Shown here: piece after piece, positions 62,720 through 64,000 of the stretch
Layout: every line of letters begins with the position of its first letter
Position numbering within the stretch: the stretch's first letter is position 1
Origin: Cognatilysobacter bugurensis
GTDB taxonomy: Bacteria > Pseudomonadota > Gammaproteobacteria > Xanthomonadales > Xanthomonadaceae
Assembly (NCBI RefSeq): GCF_014652095.1
Contig: NZ_BMYD01000001.1
Coordinates: forward strand, 721,466-785,465
Length of the DNA: 64,000 nt
Reading direction: 5' to 3'
Made by a program: the position numbers and the translations under genes
The notes under the pieces: generated by a model
What the model saw: only the letters and a program-made list of their open reading frames with translations
What the model was told of the DNA's origin: nothing
Databases searched by the model: none

Positions 62720-64000
62720 TTAGGTCTCGGCTCGCCCGTCGTCGCGCGCGGCAGCACGTGCCGCGCGCAGTGAATCGAGCTTGTCCTTGAGCTTGAGCTC
62801 GAGGCCGCGCGGCACCGGCTCGTAGTACACCCGCTCGCCCATCGCATCCGGGAACGCGGTCTGGTCCAGCGCGATGCCCGCGTCGGCGTCGTGGTCGTAC
62901 TGGTAGCCGCGGGCGTAGCCCAGATCCTTCATGAGCTTCGTCGGGGCATTGCGCAGGTGCAGAGGCACCTCCTGCGTGCCGTGCTCGCGCACGTCCGCCT
63001 GCGCCTTTTTGTATGCCACGTACGCTGCATTCGATTTCGCGGTGCTGGCTAGGTACAGCACAAGCTGCGCGAGTGCCAGCTCGCCTTCGGGGCTCCCAAG
63101 GCGCTCGAACGTGTCCCAGGCGTCCAGCGCCATCGGCAGCGCGCGCGGATCCGCCAGGCCGATGTCCTCGACGGCCATGCGCGTCATGCGGCGCGCGAGA
63201 TAGCTGCGGTCGCAGCCGCCGTCGAGCATGCGCGCGAGCCAGTACAGCGCGGCATCGGGGTTCGAGCTTCGCACCGATTTGTGCAGCGCCGAGATCTGGT
63301 CATAGAACTGCTCGCCGCCCTTGTCGAACCGGCGCGAGCGGTCGGCCAGCACCTGCGCAAGCGTCGTCGTGGTGATCACCCCGCCTTCGTCCTGGGCGAG
63401 TTCGGCAGCGATCTCGAGCAAGGTGAGCCCGCGCCGCACGTCGCCGTCTGCGGCGGTCGCGATCTCATGCAGCGCCTCATCCGACACGTCCAGCCCCATG
63501 TCCCCGAGCCCGCGCTCCCCGTCAGCAAGCGCACGCCGCAGAGCTTCCGCGATGTCTTCGGGCGAGACCGCGTCGAGCACATGCACGCGGCAGCGCGAGA
63601 GCAGCGCCGAGTTCAGCTCGAACGAAGGGTTCTCCGTCGTGGCGCCGACAAAAATGATCGTCCCGCGCTCGATGTGCGGCAGGAATGCATCCTGCTGCGT
63701 CTTGTTGAATCGGTGGACCTCATCGACGAACAGAACAGTGCGGCGCCCGTTTGCGAAGCGCGCGGCCGCGTCGGCCAGCTCGCGTCGGACGTCGGGCAGT
63801 CCGGACAGGACCGCGGACACCGAGCGGAACTCCGCATCGGCATACCTCGCGAACAGCAGCGCGAGCGTCGTCTTGCCGCAGCCGGGCGGGCCCCACAACA
63901 CCATCGAGTGGATGCGCCCGGCTTCGACCGCGCGCCGCAGCGCGCTGCCGGGCGCGAGCAGGCGCCGCTGCCCAACCATGTCGTCCAGCTCGCGGGGCCG
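62720..64000 (-). CDS. rarA: Replication-associated recombination protein A (5'-truncated by window edge)
   Basis: An AAA+ ATPase of the RarA/MgsA/WRNIP1 family. The visible start of the frame at the right edge reads RPRELDDMVGQRRLL, which is the usual RarA N-terminus (R-P-x-x-L-D-x-x-V-G-Q), so the true start lies just outside the window. Seen are Walker A GPPGCGKTT, Walker B VDEVHRFN, sensor-1 GATTENPSF, arginine finger region LLSRCRV, and the C-terminal tetramerisation domain ending with RGYQYDHD and G-I-A-L-D-Q-T. Stop at 62720. Confidence 0.95.
   Translation of the reverse strand, partial: RPRELDDMVGQRRLLAPGSALRRAVEAGRIHSMVLWGPPGCGKTTLALLFARYADAEFRSVSAVLSGLPDVRRELADAAARFANGRRTVLFVDEVHRFNKTQQDAFLPHIERGTIIFVGATTENPSFELNSALLSRCRVHVLDAVSPEDIAEALRRALADGERGLGDMGLDVSDEALHEIATAADGDVRRGLTLLEIAAELAQDEGGVITTTTLAQVLADRSRRFDKGGEQFYDQISALHKSVRSSNPDAALYWLARMLDGGCDRSYLARRMTRMAVEDIGLADPRALPMALDAWDTFERLGSPEGELALAQLVLYLASTAKSNAAYVAYKKAQADVREHGTQEVPLHLRNAPTKLMKDLGYARGYQYDHDADAGIALDQTAFPDAMGERVYYEPVPRGLELKLKDKLDSLRAARAAARDDGRAET

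Overview
The window is 64 kb of GC-rich DNA (about 68-70% G+C by eye) with strong G/C preference at third codon positions. A high-GC gammaproteobacterium, probably of the Xanthomonadales/Lysobacteraceae type, fits best. The support is a fabA-fabB pair, SoxR with an upstream sox box, a TraB/GumN protein, a two-gene M16 peptidase operon, DUF2167, and a Wza/Wzc/WcaJ exopolysaccharide locus. The taxonomic call is inference; no rRNA, tRNA or CRISPR array was recognised.

Layout. 0-3.5 kb: 3' end of a sirtuin, then a minus-strand operon manC-vanZ-PHP phosphatase plus a small ORF. 3.7-5.9 kb: an orphan MbcA/ParS-type antitoxin, a frameshifted copper chaperone PCu(A)C and a DnaA-box element. 5.8-14 kb: M16 pair, TraB/GumN protein and a secreted FG-GAP protein ending at a strong terminator. 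14.3-16.3 kb: a three-gene coupled operon (DUF2167, membrane protein, degenerate J-domain protein). 16.7-20.8 kb: two secreted proteins and manB. 21.3-26.7 kb: a decayed TlpA-like gene, two small membrane proteins, a serine hydrolase, and a divergent SoxR/MFS pair around a textbook sox box. 26.8-33.7 kb: signalling genes (hybrid histidine kinase, GGDEF/EAL protein, GGDEF protein). 34-36.2 kb: small genes and sparse DNA with a second DnaA-box element.

36.2-51.4 kb is one minus-strand exopolysaccharide locus. Read in its own direction it is wza, wzc, a lectin-like protein, an Ala-rich secreted protein, an O-antigen ligase family protein, an initiating glycosyltransferase and ugd. It then enters a visibly lower-GC island of flippase, glycosyltransferase, Wzy-like polymerase and two more glycosyltransferases. 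ManC and the PHP phosphatase (0.7-3.5 kb) and ManB (19.4 kb) probably serve the same pathway by supplying GDP-mannose and dephosphorylating the Wzc-type kinase. 51.6-52.7 kb is a Phd/zeta toxin-antitoxin pair. 52.9-57.2 kb is a compact molybdenum cofactor operon (moaA, fused moaC-moaB, moeA, moaD, moaE, small accessory gene) with a structured leader. 57.5-59.3 kb is fabA-fabB, 59.8-62.7 kb a large GAF/GGDEF/EAL protein, and the window ends inside rarA.

The least ordinary items are the two copies of a bipartite DnaA-box element 29 kb apart, the sox-box promoter that places transcription start on the MFS start codon, two decaying redox/metal genes, the low-GC polysaccharide island with its odd boundary at ugd, the Ala-rich and lectin-like proteins inside the exopolysaccharide operon, and the moaA leader hairpin.
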